A DNA stretch of 64,000 bases from Micromonospora luteifusca (GCF_016907275.1 NZ_JAFBBP010000001.1:4206001-4270000); one strand, 5' to 3'. Numbered from the stretch's first letter, positions 29,610 through 38,723 are shown. Program-made: numbers and translations. Notes: generated from the sequence alone by a model not told the origin.

Positions 29610-30590
29610 ATGCGGTTCATCGCGCTCGACACGCCCAAACCGTTGTCCAAGATCGGGTTGGGCACCTGGCAGTTCGGCTCCCGCGAGTGGGGTTACGGCC
29701 CGGACTTCGAGCAGCGGGCGGCGCAGATCGTCCGGCGGGCCGTCGAGTTGGGCGTGACCGTCTTCGACACCGCGGAAATCTACGCCTTCGGGCGCAGCGA
29801 ACGGATCCTCGGCGCGGCGCTCGGCGACGACCGACCCAAGGTGGTCGTCGCCACCAAGATCCTGCCGGTCCTGCCGGTGGCCGCGGTGGTGCAGCAGCGG
29901 GCGGTCGCCTCGGCGGCCCGGCTCGGCGTCACCAACATCGACCTGTACCAGGTGCACCAGGCCAACCCGCTGGTCGCCGACCACACCACCATGCGCGGCA
30001 TGCGGGCGCTGCAGGACGTGGGGCTGGTCAGCGAGGTCGGGGTGAGCAACTACGGGCTGCGACGCTGGCAGGTCGCCGAGGCGGCACTCGGCCGGCGGGT
30101 GCTCAGCAACCAGGTTCGCTACAGCATGGTGGACCGCGCCCCCGAACAGGACCTGCTGCCGTACGCCCGGCAGGCCGGCCGCGTCGTCATCGCGTACAGC
30201 CCGTTGGCGCAGGGCTTCCTCTCCGGGCGCTACGACGCGAAGAACCCGCCGACCGGCGCGGTCCGGCGAGCCAACCCGTACTTCCTGCCGGACAATCTGG
30301 AACGCGGCGCCAATCTGATCGAGACGCTGCGGCAGGTCGCCGACGCACACGACGCCACCCCCAGCCAGATCGCACTCGCCCACCTGCTGCGCCACCCGAA
30401 CGTGCTGGCCATCCCCGGCGCGTCCGGGGTGGAGCAGATGGAACGCAACGCCGCCGCCGCGGACATCGACCTCGCCGACGACGAGTACGCGGCGCTGGTC
30501 GAGGCCGCCAAACGCTTCCGCCCGGTCACCGGACTCGCCGCGATGCCTCGAATGCTGCGTGCCCGGTTCGCCGGCCCGACGGGAAAGTGA
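29610..30590 (+). CDS. Aldo/keto reductase
   Basis: This 326-residue AKR has LGTWQFGSREWGYG, DTAEIYAFGRSERILG (Asp, Tyr), VATKILPVLP (Lys), YQVHQANP (His) and IPGASGVEQMERNAAA. It is more like the YajO/perakine-reductase group than its divergent neighbour. The substrate is unknown. ATG 29610 stands seven bases after TAGTTT, suggesting a leaderless transcript. Its stop overlaps the GTG of a hemerythrin gene (GTGA), so the two are co-translated. Confidence 0.88.
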   Translation: MRFIALDTPKPLSKIGLGTWQFGSREWGYGPDFEQRAAQIVRRAVELGVTVFDTAEIYAFGRSERILGAALGDDRPKVVVATKILPVLPVAAVVQQRAVASAARLGVTNIDLYQVHQANPLVADHTTMRGMRALQDVGLVSEVGVSNYGLRRWQVAEAALGRRVLSNQVRYSMVDRAPEQDLLPYARQAGRVVIAYSPLAQGFLSGRYDAKNPPTGAVRRANPYFLPDNLERGANLIETLRQVADAHDATPSQIALAHLLRHPNVLAIPGASGVEQMERNAAAADIDLADDEYAALVEAAKRFRPVTGLAAMPRMLRARFAGPTGK

Positions 30591-31093
30591 GCACAGTGGA
30601 CGACATCACCGCACTGATCCTGGACGACCACACCGCCTTCCGGCGTGGCTTCGCCCGCCTCGACGACGCCCGCGACGAGCAGGAGCTGCTCGCCATCTGG
30701 GACGCTCTCGCCCTGCACCTGGACATCCACGCCGAGGCGGAGGAGGCGATCCTCTACCCGCACCTGGTGAAGCACGGCGACGACGGCGAGGACGAGACCG
30801 CCGACGCGATCGGCGACCACAACAAGATCCGGGACGCCATCGCCGAGGCGAAGTTGCACCCGGTCGGTTCGGAGCAGTGGTGGGCGGCGGTCGGCACGGC
30901 CCGTCGGGAGAACAGCGAACACCTGGCCGAGGAGGAGGACGAGGCGCTGCCGGACTTCCGCCGGCACGCCAGCACCGAACTCCGCGCCGAACTCGGCCGA
31001 CGCTGGCTGACGTTCTACGGCGAGCACAAGAACGGCCGCAACCTTCCGTTCCGCGACAAGGACCCGCAGCAGTACGTCGCCGACCACCGCTGA
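30587..31093 (+). CDS. Hemerythrin HHE-domain protein
   Basis: This 168-residue protein has the HHE metal ligands in order: DDHTAFRRGF, HLDIHAEAEEAILYPHL, GDHNKIRDAI and NSEHLAEEEDEALPDF. Bacterial relatives bind a di-iron centre and act in oxygen, nitric oxide or redox sensing. The C-terminus (FRDKDPQQYVADH) is unremarkable. The GTG overlaps the preceding reductase stop, and the pair may serve redox stress. A second GTG at 30596 is possible. Confidence 0.85.
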   Translation: MSTVDDITALILDDHTAFRRGFARLDDARDEQELLAIWDALALHLDIHAEAEEAILYPHLVKHGDDGEDETADAIGDHNKIRDAIAEAKLHPVGSEQWWAAVGTARRENSEHLAEEEDEALPDFRRHASTELRAELGRRWLTFYGEHKNGRNLPFRDKDPQQYVADHR

Positions 31094-31096
31094 GAT

Positions 31097-31114
31097 CTCC
31101 CCGGCACGGGGGAG
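31097..31114 (+). terminator. Short hairpin after hemerythrin gene
   Basis: CTCCCC and GGGGAG form a 6-bp stem with a six-base loop four bases past the stop. It is weak but placed as a terminator. Confidence 0.4.
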
Positions 31115-31148
31115 TCGTCCAGGCCCCTTCCGGCAGCAGAATGGCGGG

Positions 31149-32393
31149 GTGACCTTCCGAGCGGTGCTGGCCCCGCTGGTTGCCGGCACGACGTGGCGGC
31201 GCGGCGTGTTCCTGCTGCTGGGCGGAGTGCTGGCGCTGCCGTACGGGTTGCTCGCGGTGACCTTCGCCCAACTGCTCGGCGACTCGGAGATCCCCCGCTC
31301 ACTGGCGTACGCGCTGCTGGTGATCGCGGGGCTGATCGCCGTGGTGCCGCTGCTGCTGGACGGCAGCCGGGCCCTGGAGATCGCCGCCGTGCGGGGGTTG
31401 CTCGGCGTCGACCTGCCCGAGCCGGCACTCGGGCATCGCGGTGACCGGGAAACCCGGCTGCGCAGCGCACTGTGGATCGCCACGCACCTCATCGTCGGCG
31501 CCCTGGTGATGATCGCGCTGTTCAGCGCCCTGCCGATGGCGCTGGCCTTCATCGGCCAGCAGTTCGGCATCGGCGCCGAGCTGACCAGCCGGGAGCAGTT
31601 CGGGCCGCTCGACGGGCAAGACAGCGGCTGGCTGACCCTGACCGGGGTGGCTCTGCTGGTCGGCCTCGGCTACGCCGTCGCGGGGCTCGGCGCGCTCGCC
31701 GTTTCCATGGCGCCGGTGCTGCTCGGCCCGGCTCAGGCGGAGCGGATCGCCACGCTGGAGGCGCAGGCCACCCGACTCGCCGAACGCAACCGACTGGCCC
31801 GGGAGCTGCACGACTCGGTCGGCCACGCGCTGACCGTGGCCACCCTTCAGGCCGGGGCCGCCCGCGAGGTCCTCGACACCGACCCGGAGTTCGTCCGACG
31901 GGCGCTCACCGCCATCGAGGAGACCGGACGGACCGCAATGGACGAGCTGGACCACGTGCTCGGGCTGCTCCGGGAGACCGGCAGCCCCCGGCCAGCCGTG
32001 GCGCCGCAGCGTACCCTCGCCGACCTGGACCGGCTCGTCACCGACGCCCGCGCGGCCGGGCTGACGGTGCACGCGCAACGCGCCGGCGACCCGGCGCGGG
32101 TGCCCGCCGTGGTCTCCCGGGAGGGCTACCGGATCGTCCAGGAAGGCCTGACGAACGCCGCCCGGTACGGCCACGGACCGGTCACGCTGCGCCTGGAGCT
32201 GCATCCCGACGCGATGGAGCTGGAGCTGGTCAACGTGGTGGGTCGTCCGGATCGCGCCGACCTCGGCCGGGGCGGTCGGGGCCTGGACGGCATGCGGGAG
32301 CGGGTTCTGCTGCTCGGCGGCCGACTCACCGTGGGGCCGGACGGCGACCGATGGCTGATCCGGGCCCGCCTGCCGTACGAGGAGACGACATGA
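31149..32393 (+). CDS. NarL-type sensor histidine kinase
   Basis: This 414-residue kinase has four or five N-terminal membrane helices. A HisKA_3 dimerisation helix follows, with phosphoacceptor His in LARELHDSVGHALTVATLQAG. The small HATPase domain keeps the N-box (REGYRIVQEGLTNAARYG) and GGRGLDGMRERV. This architecture belongs to actinobacterial NarX/DesK-like sensors. It overlaps the regulator gene by four bases (ATGA). The signal is unknown. CAGAAT six bases before the GTG suggests a leaderless start. Confidence 0.92.
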   Translation: MTFRAVLAPLVAGTTWRRGVFLLLGGVLALPYGLLAVTFAQLLGDSEIPRSLAYALLVIAGLIAVVPLLLDGSRALEIAAVRGLLGVDLPEPALGHRGDRETRLRSALWIATHLIVGALVMIALFSALPMALAFIGQQFGIGAELTSREQFGPLDGQDSGWLTLTGVALLVGLGYAVAGLGALAVSMAPVLLGPAQAERIATLEAQATRLAERNRLARELHDSVGHALTVATLQAGAAREVLDTDPEFVRRALTAIEETGRTAMDELDHVLGLLRETGSPRPAVAPQRTLADLDRLVTDARAAGLTVHAQRAGDPARVPAVVSREGYRIVQEGLTNAARYGHGPVTLRLELHPDAMELELVNVVGRPDRADLGRGGRGLDGMRERVLLLGGRLTVGPDGDRWLIRARLPYEETT

Positions 32394-33040
32394 CCACGGG
32401 CGTGCTGATCGTCGACGACGACGAGCTGATCCGGATCGGGCTGCGCGCCATCATCGACGCCCAACCCGACCTGCGGGTGCTCGCCGAGGCCGCCGACGGC
32501 GCCGAGGTGCCGCCGCTGGTCGCCCGGCATCGGCCGGACGTGGTGCTGATGGACGTGCGAATGCCCGGCATCGACGGCATTCAGGCCACCCGGCACCTGC
32601 TGGCCACCTCCGCGACCCCACCCCGGGTGCTGGTGGTCACCACGTTCGCCAACGACGAGTACGTCTACGAAGCGCTCCGCGCCGGAGCCTCCGGTTTCCT
32701 GCTCAAACGGGCCCGGCCCGCCGAGGTGGTGGAGGCCGTCCGAGTGGTCGCGGCGGGGGAGTCGCTGCTCTTCCCGGCCGCGATCCGCCAACTCGTCGGG
32801 GCGTACGGGCCGGCCGGGGGTGACCGGCTCTGCGCGGCCCGGCTCACCGAACGGGAGGCCGAGGTCCTGCGGTTGATGACCACCGGGCGGTCCAACCCGG
32901 AGATCGCCGCCCACCTGGTGGTCGGGGTGGAGACCGTCAAGACGCACGTCGGCAACGTGCTGGCCAAGCTGGGCGTCCGCGACCGTACCCAGGCGGTCAT
33001 CGCCGCCTACGAGTCCGGGTTCGTCACCCCGTCTGGCTGA
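32390..33040 (+). CDS. NarL/LuxR-family response regulator
   Basis: This 216-residue regulator has a receiver domain (DDDELIRIGL, phosphoacceptor Asp in VVLMDVRMPGIDG, Lys in FLLKRARP). A LuxR-type HTH follows (LTEREAEVLRLMTTGRSNPEIAAHLVVGVETVKTHVGNVLAKLGVRDRTQAV). It is translationally coupled to the histidine kinase gene upstream, so the two form a complete two-component system. Target genes cannot be read from the sequence. Confidence 0.95.
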   Translation: MTTGVLIVDDDELIRIGLRAIIDAQPDLRVLAEAADGAEVPPLVARHRPDVVLMDVRMPGIDGIQATRHLLATSATPPRVLVVTTFANDEYVYEALRAGASGFLLKRARPAEVVEAVRVVAAGESLLFPAAIRQLVGAYGPAGGDRLCAARLTEREAEVLRLMTTGRSNPEIAAHLVVGVETVKTHVGNVLAKLGVRDRTQAVIAAYESGFVTPSG

Positions 33041-33108
33041 GCGGTCCCCTTTCCTATCGTTTTCCGTTGTTTGGGGACCTCTCTCGTACGTGAGCTAGCC
33101 TGGTTCGG

Positions 33109-34560
33109 GTGACTGCGCCTACCCCGGTAATCCCGGTTCCACCGGCCGACCTGCCCAGCACGCTCGGCGCGCTTCGGGCGGCCGGTCACCAGTACCGCAC
33201 CGTCAAGCAGGAACTCCGCGACAACCTCCTGGCCCGGATGCGCTCCGGTTCGGCCCGTTTCCCCGGCATCGTCGGCTACGACGACAGCGTGTTGCCCGAG
33301 GTCGAGCGGGCACTGCTCGCCGGGCACGACATGGTGCTGCTCGGTGAGCGCGGCCAGGGCAAGACCCGGCTCATCCGCTCGCTCGGCGCACTGCTCGACG
33401 AGTGGACCCCGGTCATCCCCGGCTCGGTGCTCAACGAGCACCCCATGCACCCGCTCACCCCCGCGTCCCGCGCCCAGGTCGCCGAGGCCGGCGATGACCA
33501 GCCGGTCGGCTGGCTGCACCGCTCGATGCGCTACGGCGAGAAGTTGGCGACCCCGGACACCAGCGTCGGCGATCTGATCGGTGACGTCGACCCGATCCGG
33601 ATCGCCCAGGGCCGCACCCTCGGCGACCCGGAAACCATCCACTTCGGGTTGGTGCCTCGGACCAACCGGGGCATCTTCGCCGTGAACGAGCTGCCCGACC
33701 TGGCCGAGCGGATCCAGGTGGCCCTGCTCAACGTGCTGGAGGAACGGGACATCCAGGTCCGCGGCTACCAGCTGCGGCTTCCGCTGGACCTGCTCCTGGT
33801 GGCCAGCGCCAACCCGGAGGACTACACCAACCGGGGCCGGATCATCACCCCACTCAAGGACCGGTTCGGCGCGGAGATCCGTACCCACTACCCGGTCGAC
33901 CTGGAGTTGGAGCTGGCGCTGATCCGGCAGGAGGCCGATCTGGTCGCCGAGGTGCCGGAGCACGTGCTGGAGGTTCTGGCCCGGTTCGCCCGCGCGGTGC
34001 GGGAGTCGCCGTCGGTGGATCCGCGCTCCGGCGTCTCCGCCCGGTTCGCCATCGCCGCCGCGGAGACGGTCGCTGGCGCCGCGCTGCGCCGCTCCGGCCT
34101 GCTCGCCGCTTCCGGGACCCCGGAGGGACGCCCCGAGGCCGCGGTGGCGCGGGTCGGGGACGCCGTGTCGGTGACCAGCACCCTGCGCGGCAAGGTGGAG
34201 TTCGAGAGCGGCGAGGAGGGACGGGAGATCGAGGTCCTTGCCCACCTGCTGCGCACCGCGACCGCCGAGACGTTCCGGGCACGCCTGGCCGGGCTGGACC
34301 TGTCCGGGTTCACCGCCCTCGTCGAGGAGGGCGCGGCGATCGAGACCGGCGAGCTGGTCGGCGCCGCCGAGTTGCTGCGCCAGGTGGGCACCGTGCCCGG
34401 ATTGGCGAAGGTCCTCGATCGGCTCGGTCTGGGTGACGCGCCCACCCCGGAGGAGGCAGCGGCCGCCGTCGAGTTCGTGCTGGAGGGGTTGCACCTGACC
34501 CGAAGGCTCGGCAAGGACGTCACCGACTCGGGGCGCACCGTCTACGGCGGTCGGGGCTGA
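33109..34560 (+). CDS. AAA+ ATPase of the MoxR/Mg-chelatase type (Rv0958-like)
   Basis: This 483-residue AAA+ protein has Walker A GERGQGKTR, a Walker B-like segment FAVNELPDL, sensor region LLVASANPEDYTNRGRIITPLKDRFGAEI and the sigma-54/chelatase-type insert. It resembles the ChlI-like ATPase Rv0958 of M. tuberculosis. Such ATPases remodel targets together with a VWA protein, here the next gene, two bases downstream. TAGCCT seven bases before the GTG suggests a leaderless start. The real substrate is unknown; no tetrapyrrole genes are nearby. Confidence 0.85.
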   Translation: MTAPTPVIPVPPADLPSTLGALRAAGHQYRTVKQELRDNLLARMRSGSARFPGIVGYDDSVLPEVERALLAGHDMVLLGERGQGKTRLIRSLGALLDEWTPVIPGSVLNEHPMHPLTPASRAQVAEAGDDQPVGWLHRSMRYGEKLATPDTSVGDLIGDVDPIRIAQGRTLGDPETIHFGLVPRTNRGIFAVNELPDLAERIQVALLNVLEERDIQVRGYQLRLPLDLLLVASANPEDYTNRGRIITPLKDRFGAEIRTHYPVDLELELALIRQEADLVAEVPEHVLEVLARFARAVRESPSVDPRSGVSARFAIAAAETVAGAALRRSGLLAASGTPEGRPEAAVARVGDAVSVTSTLRGKVEFESGEEGREIEVLAHLLRTATAETFRARLAGLDLSGFTALVEEGAAIETGELVGAAELLRQVGTVPGLAKVLDRLGLGDAPTPEEAAAAVEFVLEGLHLTRRLGKDVTDSGRTVYGGRG

Positions 34561-34562
34561 CC

Positions 34563-36515
34563 GTGGCCGGCAACAGGTTCCGGTACGGGCAGTGGCGTGG
34601 CGGGCCCGACCCGCTGGCACCCCCGTACGACGTGCGCGAGGCGGTGGACGCGGTCGGCGCCGAGGTGCTGGCCGGCGGCAGCCTGCGGGAGGCACTACGC
34701 GACCTGCTGCGCCGTGGGCCGCAGGGGCGGGGTGGGTTGGACGACCTGGCCGCCCGGGCTCGGCGGCTGCGCCGGGAGGCGCTTCGTCGCGGTGACCTGG
34801 ACGGCGCGGTGACCAGGGCCCAGGCCCTGCTCGACCAGGCTCTCGCCGCCGAGCGGGACGAGCTGCGGGGCCGCGATGGCGACGACGCGCGGTTCGCCGA
34901 GTCGGTGCTGGACAGCCTGCCCCGCTCGACCGCGCGGGCGGTGGAGGAGCTGTCCGGCTACCAGTGGGCCAGCGCGGACGCCCGCCGGTCGTACCAGCAG
35001 ATCCTCGACCAACTCCGCGACGACGTGCTCGGTCAGCGGTTCGCCGGGCTGCGCGATGCGGTGCGTGCGTCCGCCGACCCGGCCGCTCAGCAGCGGCTGG
35101 CCGAGATGATGAGCGACCTGAACGAGCTGCTGGCCCGGCACGGCCGTGCCGAGGACACCACCGACGCGTTCGCCGAATTCATGCGCCGGCACGGCGATTT
35201 CTTCCCGGAGCGGCCGGAGACCGTCGACGAGCTGATCGACGTGCTGGCCCGCCGGTCGGCGGCCGGGGAGCGGCTGATGAACTCGCTCTCCGAGCGGCAG
35301 CGCGCCGAGCTGGCCGGTCTGATGCAGCAGTCGCTTGGCGACCGCCTCGCGGGGGAGCTGTCCGCTCTCGACGCCAACCTGCGGGCACTCCGCCCGGATC
35401 TGCGCTGGGGGCGCGGCGAGCGGGTCCGGGGCGAGCAGCCGCTGGACTACGCCGATGCGGCCGGTGCCCTGGGTGAGATCGGCGAGCTGGACGACCTGCT
35501 GGACCAGCTCGACCAGGAACACCCGGGGGCCACGCTGGACGACGTGGACGTCGACGCGGTGGCCCGCACGCTGGGCCGGGACGCGGCCGATGACGTTCGC
35601 CGGCTGCGTGATCTGGAGCGGGAGCTACGCCGGCAGGGTTGGGTCAGTCGGGACGCGGAAGGGCTCACGCTGAGCCCGAAGGCGTTGCGCCGCCTCGGCG
35701 GGACCGCGCTGCGACGGGTCTTCGCCGAGCTGACCGCCGGCCCGCGCGGCCAGCACGACCTGCGCTCGGCGGGCGCCGCAGGCGAGGTCAGCGGTGCGTC
35801 CAGACCCTGGGAGTACGGCGACGAGCAGCCGTTGGACGTGGTCCGAACGTTGACCAGGGCGGTCAGCCGTGCCGGGCCGACGGTCCCGGTGCAGCTCGCG
35901 GTGGACGACTTCGAGGTGGTGGAGACCGAGAAGCGGGCCTCGGCCGCGGTGGTGCTCTGCGTCGACCTGTCGTACTCGATGATCTCCCAGGGTCGTTGGG
36001 GGCCGATGAAGCAGACCGCCCTGGCGCTGGCGCACCTGATGGAGACGCGTTTCCCGCAGGACGCCCTGCAGATCGTGGGCTTCGGCCGGGAGGCGATGAC
36101 GCTCACCCAGCAGGAGCTGGCGGCCACGGAACCGGACCTGGAACAGGGCACCAACCTGCAGCACGCGCTGCGGTTGGCGGGTCGACACCTGCGCCGGCAC
36201 CCGGACGCCGAACCGATCGTGTTGGTGGTCACCGACGGGGAGCCGACCGCCCACCTGGACCCGGACGACGGGGAGGCGCTGTTTCACTGGCCGCCGCTGC
36301 CGGAGACGATCGAGGCGACGGTTCGTGAGGTGGACCGGCTGAGCCGATACGGGGCCACGATCAACCTGTTCATGCTCGGCGACGACCCGGGCCTGCGGCG
36401 CTTCGTCGACGCCGTGGCGCGCCGCAGCCGAGGCCGCATGTTCACACCCGACACCGACGACCTCGGCGAGTACGTGGTCAGCGACTACCTCCGCTCCCGT
36501 CAATCCCGCCGCTAA
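34563..36515 (+). CDS. VWA-domain protein, partner of the AAA+ ATPase (Rv0959-like)
   Basis: This 650-residue protein has a long helical N-terminal part rich in Arg, Glu and Asp and a C-terminal von Willebrand A domain. The MIDAS motif is DLSYSMISQ, followed by GTNLQHALRLAG and VVTDGEPTAHL. It mirrors Rv0959, which pairs with Rv0958. The helical arm probably contacts the ATPase ring and the VWA domain binds the target. GTG 34563 lies two bases after the ATPase stop. FRYGQWRGGPDPLAPPYD at the start is strongly conserved in the family. Confidence 0.85.
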   Translation: MAGNRFRYGQWRGGPDPLAPPYDVREAVDAVGAEVLAGGSLREALRDLLRRGPQGRGGLDDLAARARRLRREALRRGDLDGAVTRAQALLDQALAAERDELRGRDGDDARFAESVLDSLPRSTARAVEELSGYQWASADARRSYQQILDQLRDDVLGQRFAGLRDAVRASADPAAQQRLAEMMSDLNELLARHGRAEDTTDAFAEFMRRHGDFFPERPETVDELIDVLARRSAAGERLMNSLSERQRAELAGLMQQSLGDRLAGELSALDANLRALRPDLRWGRGERVRGEQPLDYADAAGALGEIGELDDLLDQLDQEHPGATLDDVDVDAVARTLGRDAADDVRRLRDLERELRRQGWVSRDAEGLTLSPKALRRLGGTALRRVFAELTAGPRGQHDLRSAGAAGEVSGASRPWEYGDEQPLDVVRTLTRAVSRAGPTVPVQLAVDDFEVVETEKRASAAVVLCVDLSYSMISQGRWGPMKQTALALAHLMETRFPQDALQIVGFGREAMTLTQQELAATEPDLEQGTNLQHALRLAGRHLRRHPDAEPIVLVVTDGEPTAHLDPDDGEALFHWPPLPETIEATVREVDRLSRYGATINLFMLGDDPGLRRFVDAVARRSRGRMFTPDTDDLGEYVVSDYLRSRQSRR

Positions 36516-36544
36516 TCCGCCGCGCGCGCGGTTGACTGGGAGGT

Positions 36545-37009
36545 GTGGAGAGCGAGGGATTGCGGCGGGCGTACGGCGTGCTGCTCGCGGAGGTCGACGC
36601 GGGCGGGTTCGGTCCGGCTCCGGAGGGGCAGCTCAGTGCCGAGCAGGTCGTCGCGCATCTGGTCGCCAACGACGAGCTGATGATCCAGGCCACCGAGGCG
36701 CTGCTGGCCGGTTCGCCGTTCGCCTACTACGAGCTGGAGGAGGACATGCACCGCCCGCAGCTCGACGCGCTGGCCGCCGAGCAGGGCGGTCTGCGTGGCC
36801 TGACCGCTCTGCTGCACGGGACCAGCGACCGTCTGTGCGGGCTGGTCGACCAGCTCGGCCTGGCTGCCGAGACCCCGGTCGAGACCCACCTGCGTGAGGG
36901 TTTCGACCTCATCGTCGACGAGCCGCTGCCCTGGTCACGCACGCTCGACCTGCACACCCGGGTCCACCTGCCCAAGCACCAGGCGCAGCTCCGTCTCCTC
37001 CGCTCCTGA
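36545..37009 (+). CDS. DinB-like/maleylpyruvate isomerase-type four-helix protein
   Basis: This 154-residue protein matches the DinB/MDMPI fold. Metal-ligand His residues are expected in EQVVAHLVANDELM, where the first His is visible, and in the C-terminal LHTRVHLPKHQAQLRLLRS, where the pair is visible. In actinobacteria this fold often uses mycothiol. The reaction is unknown. GGGAGG precedes the GTG. A long palindrome separates it from the convergent ricin-lectin gene. Confidence 0.75.
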   Translation: MESEGLRRAYGVLLAEVDAGGFGPAPEGQLSAEQVVAHLVANDELMIQATEALLAGSPFAYYELEEDMHRPQLDALAAEQGGLRGLTALLHGTSDRLCGLVDQLGLAAETPVETHLREGFDLIVDEPLPWSRTLDLHTRVHLPKHQAQLRLLRS

Positions 37010-37066
37010 GCCGGGTGGATCGTGCGGCGCCCGCCCCGGCCCGCCCTCAGAACGGCCGCTGGGGTG

Positions 37067-37144
37067 ATGATCGACTCCAGGTCGGCGACATGGGGGTATC
37101 CGGCGAGCGGGATACCCCCATGTCGGCGATGTCGTGTCGATCAT
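37067..37144. repeat. Long palindrome (GATC family), bidirectional terminator candidate
   Basis: The core stem 37086-37101 with 37110-37125 is 16 bp perfect (CGACATGGGGGTATCC) with an eight-base loop. The outer arms 37067-37075 and 37136-37144 (ATGATCGAC/GTCGATCAT) also pair. It sits between two converging genes. It shares TCGGCGACATGG and GGTATCCGG with the palindrome at 12.1 kb. Confidence 0.75.
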
Positions 37145-37155
37145 GAGGCCGCCGG

Positions 37156-37869
37156 TCAGCCCAGGGTCCACTGCTGGGCTGTCCGGCCGTCGCAGGGGCG
37201 CTGTCGGATGTCGTCGCCGGCCTCGACGCCCTCGTCGTCGGCTTGGACGCACTTGCCGCTGTGCACCGCTACCAGCAGTAGTGGGCCGCTACCGGTGGGG
37301 CTCAGCCGCCACTGCTGGTTGGCCTCGCCGTGGCAGGGAAACTGCATCAGCCGCGTGCCGTCGTCTTTACTGCCACCCTCGACGTCGAGGCACTGCCCGT
37401 ACGCGGCGTTGGTCAACGACAGCACGCCCGCGCCGGCCGGGTTGACCACCCACTGCTGCTCCGGGGCGCCGTTGCACACCGCCAACTCGGCCTCGGCCTT
37501 CTCTCCGTCGCCGTCGAGCCCCAGACAGAGGCCTGAGGCGGCGCGCAGCACCCGGGGCCCGGTGGGCGGGGCGGCCGGCGTGCTGGCCGACGGGGTCGGG
37601 GACGGCTCGGCCGGTGTGGTCGGGCTCGTCTCGCCGGCCGGATCGCTGGGCTGAGCCGCGGTGGACGGCGTACCGACCGACGCCGGCACGGCCGGCTCGT
37701 CGTCACCGTCGAGCAGACCGGTGGCGAAGACGACCCCCAGGAGTACGCCGACGACCCCGACCGCCACCGCGACCCGCAGCAGCGGATCGGCCAGCGGCCC
37801 AGGGCGGCGTGCCGGCCGGCCGCCGTAGACGGTGCCGGCGGGGTCGGGGCGTTCCTCGGGCGGGGACAT
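37156..37869 (-). CDS. Membrane-anchored ricin B-type lectin domain protein
   Basis: This protein of about 237 residues has a short cytoplasmic N-terminus, one membrane helix (VAVAVGVVGVLLGVVFATGLL) and a Ser/Thr/Pro/Ala-rich stalk. One ricin-B beta-trefoil follows, with the repeats LCLGLDGDGEKAEAELAVCNGAPEQQWVV, QCLDVEGGSKDDGTRLMQFPCHGEANQQWRL and KCVQADDEGVEAGDDIRQRPCDGRTAQQWTL. The three QxW blocks and paired Cys residues are intact. It probably binds sugar outside the cell. ATG 37869 is chosen; ATG 37878 in frame is also possible. Confidence 0.85.
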   Translation of the reverse strand: MSPPEERPDPAGTVYGGRPARRPGPLADPLLRVAVAVGVVGVLLGVVFATGLLDGDDEPAVPASVGTPSTAAQPSDPAGETSPTTPAEPSPTPSASTPAAPPTGPRVLRAASGLCLGLDGDGEKAEAELAVCNGAPEQQWVVNPAGAGVLSLTNAAYGQCLDVEGGSKDDGTRLMQFPCHGEANQQWRLSPTGSGPLLLVAVHSGKCVQADDEGVEAGDDIRQRPCDGRTAQQWTLG

Positions 37870-37915
37870 ACGCGCCATCCTCACCCACGACGTCGCGCCG
37901 GAGCCAGCCCAGCGG

Positions 37916-38200
37916 TCAGTCGACGACCCGGACGTCCTTCCAGAACGCCACCCGGTCGCGCACCATCTCGGCGTCCGGCTTGGGCTCCGGGTAGTACCAG
38001 ACGGCGTCCTCGCTGGTGCTGCCCTCGTGCGTGAGGGTGTAGTACGAGGCGGTGCCCTTCCACGGGCAGACGGTGTGGGTTGTGGACTCCTGGATCAGGT
38101 CGTCGCGCAGCGCCGACCGGGGGAAGTAGTGGTTGCCCTCCACCAGCACGGTGTCGTTGCTGTCGGCGATGACCAGGTCTTTCCAGACGGCTTTCGGCAT
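37916..38200 (-). CDS. DUF427 family protein
   Basis: This 94-residue protein has the DUF427 pattern: VWKDLVIADSNDTVLVEGNHYFPRSAL, then HTVCPWKGTASYYTL and AVWYYPEPKPDAEMVRDRVAFWKDV. The function of the family is unknown. ATG 38200 (MPKAVWKD) is the normal N-terminus. The start of the ricin-lectin gene is 47 bases downstream on the same strand. Confidence 0.88.
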   Translation of the reverse strand: MPKAVWKDLVIADSNDTVLVEGNHYFPRSALRDDLIQESTTHTVCPWKGTASYYTLTHEGSTSEDAVWYYPEPKPDAEMVRDRVAFWKDVRVVD

Positions 38201-38252
38201 GGAACCAAGACTAGGCCGGGCCACCGACGTTGGCAGTGGTTGGTGCTGCCGC

Positions 38253-38723
38253 TCAGCGGGTGGGCTGCGGGTCGGTGACGTCGGCCACGGTGGCGTCGAG
38301 GGCGGCGATCGCGGCGTCGGCGTCGACCGCGATGGCGAGGCCGCGTTCGCCGGCACCCAGGGTGATCTCCCGGCCGCGCAGTCGCTCGTCGGCGATCACC
38401 GGCCAGGCCGTGCTCGCGCCGAACGGGGTGATGGTGCCGCGTTCGTAGCCGGTGGCGGCCAGGGCACCCGCTGCGTCCGGCATGGAGAGTCGGTGCACGC
38501 CGAGCAGGGTGCGCAGCTTGGGCCAGGAGATGACCCGGTCGCCGGGGGTGAGCACGAACAGGTGATCTTCCGCACCCCGGCGGACCACGATCGTCTTGAC
38601 CACGTCGGGGACGGCCACGCCCCGGGTCGCGGCGGCCTCCGCGAGGCTGTCGACCGCACCATGGCTGACCAGGCGATACGGCAACTGGGCGGCGTCCAGG
38701 GCGATGATCGCGGGCGATGGCAT
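38253..38723 (-). CDS. YbaK/EbsC-type aminoacyl-tRNA deacylase
   Basis: This 156-residue protein of the YbaK/ProX editing family removes wrong amino acids from tRNA, typically Cys or Ala from tRNA-Pro. Visible blocks are YRLVSHGAVDSLAEAAATRGV, VVKTIVVRRGAEDHLFVLTPGD with the conserved Lys, ITPFGASTAWPVIADERL and ITLGAGERGLAIAVDAD. Substrate class cannot be decided by eye. The ATG at 38723 begins the conserved N-terminus. It is divergent from the tmsA-like gene. Confidence 0.85.
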   Translation of the reverse strand: MPSPAIIALDAAQLPYRLVSHGAVDSLAEAAATRGVAVPDVVKTIVVRRGAEDHLFVLTPGDRVISWPKLRTLLGVHRLSMPDAAGALAATGYERGTITPFGASTAWPVIADERLRGREITLGAGERGLAIAVDADAAIAALDATVADVTDPQPTR

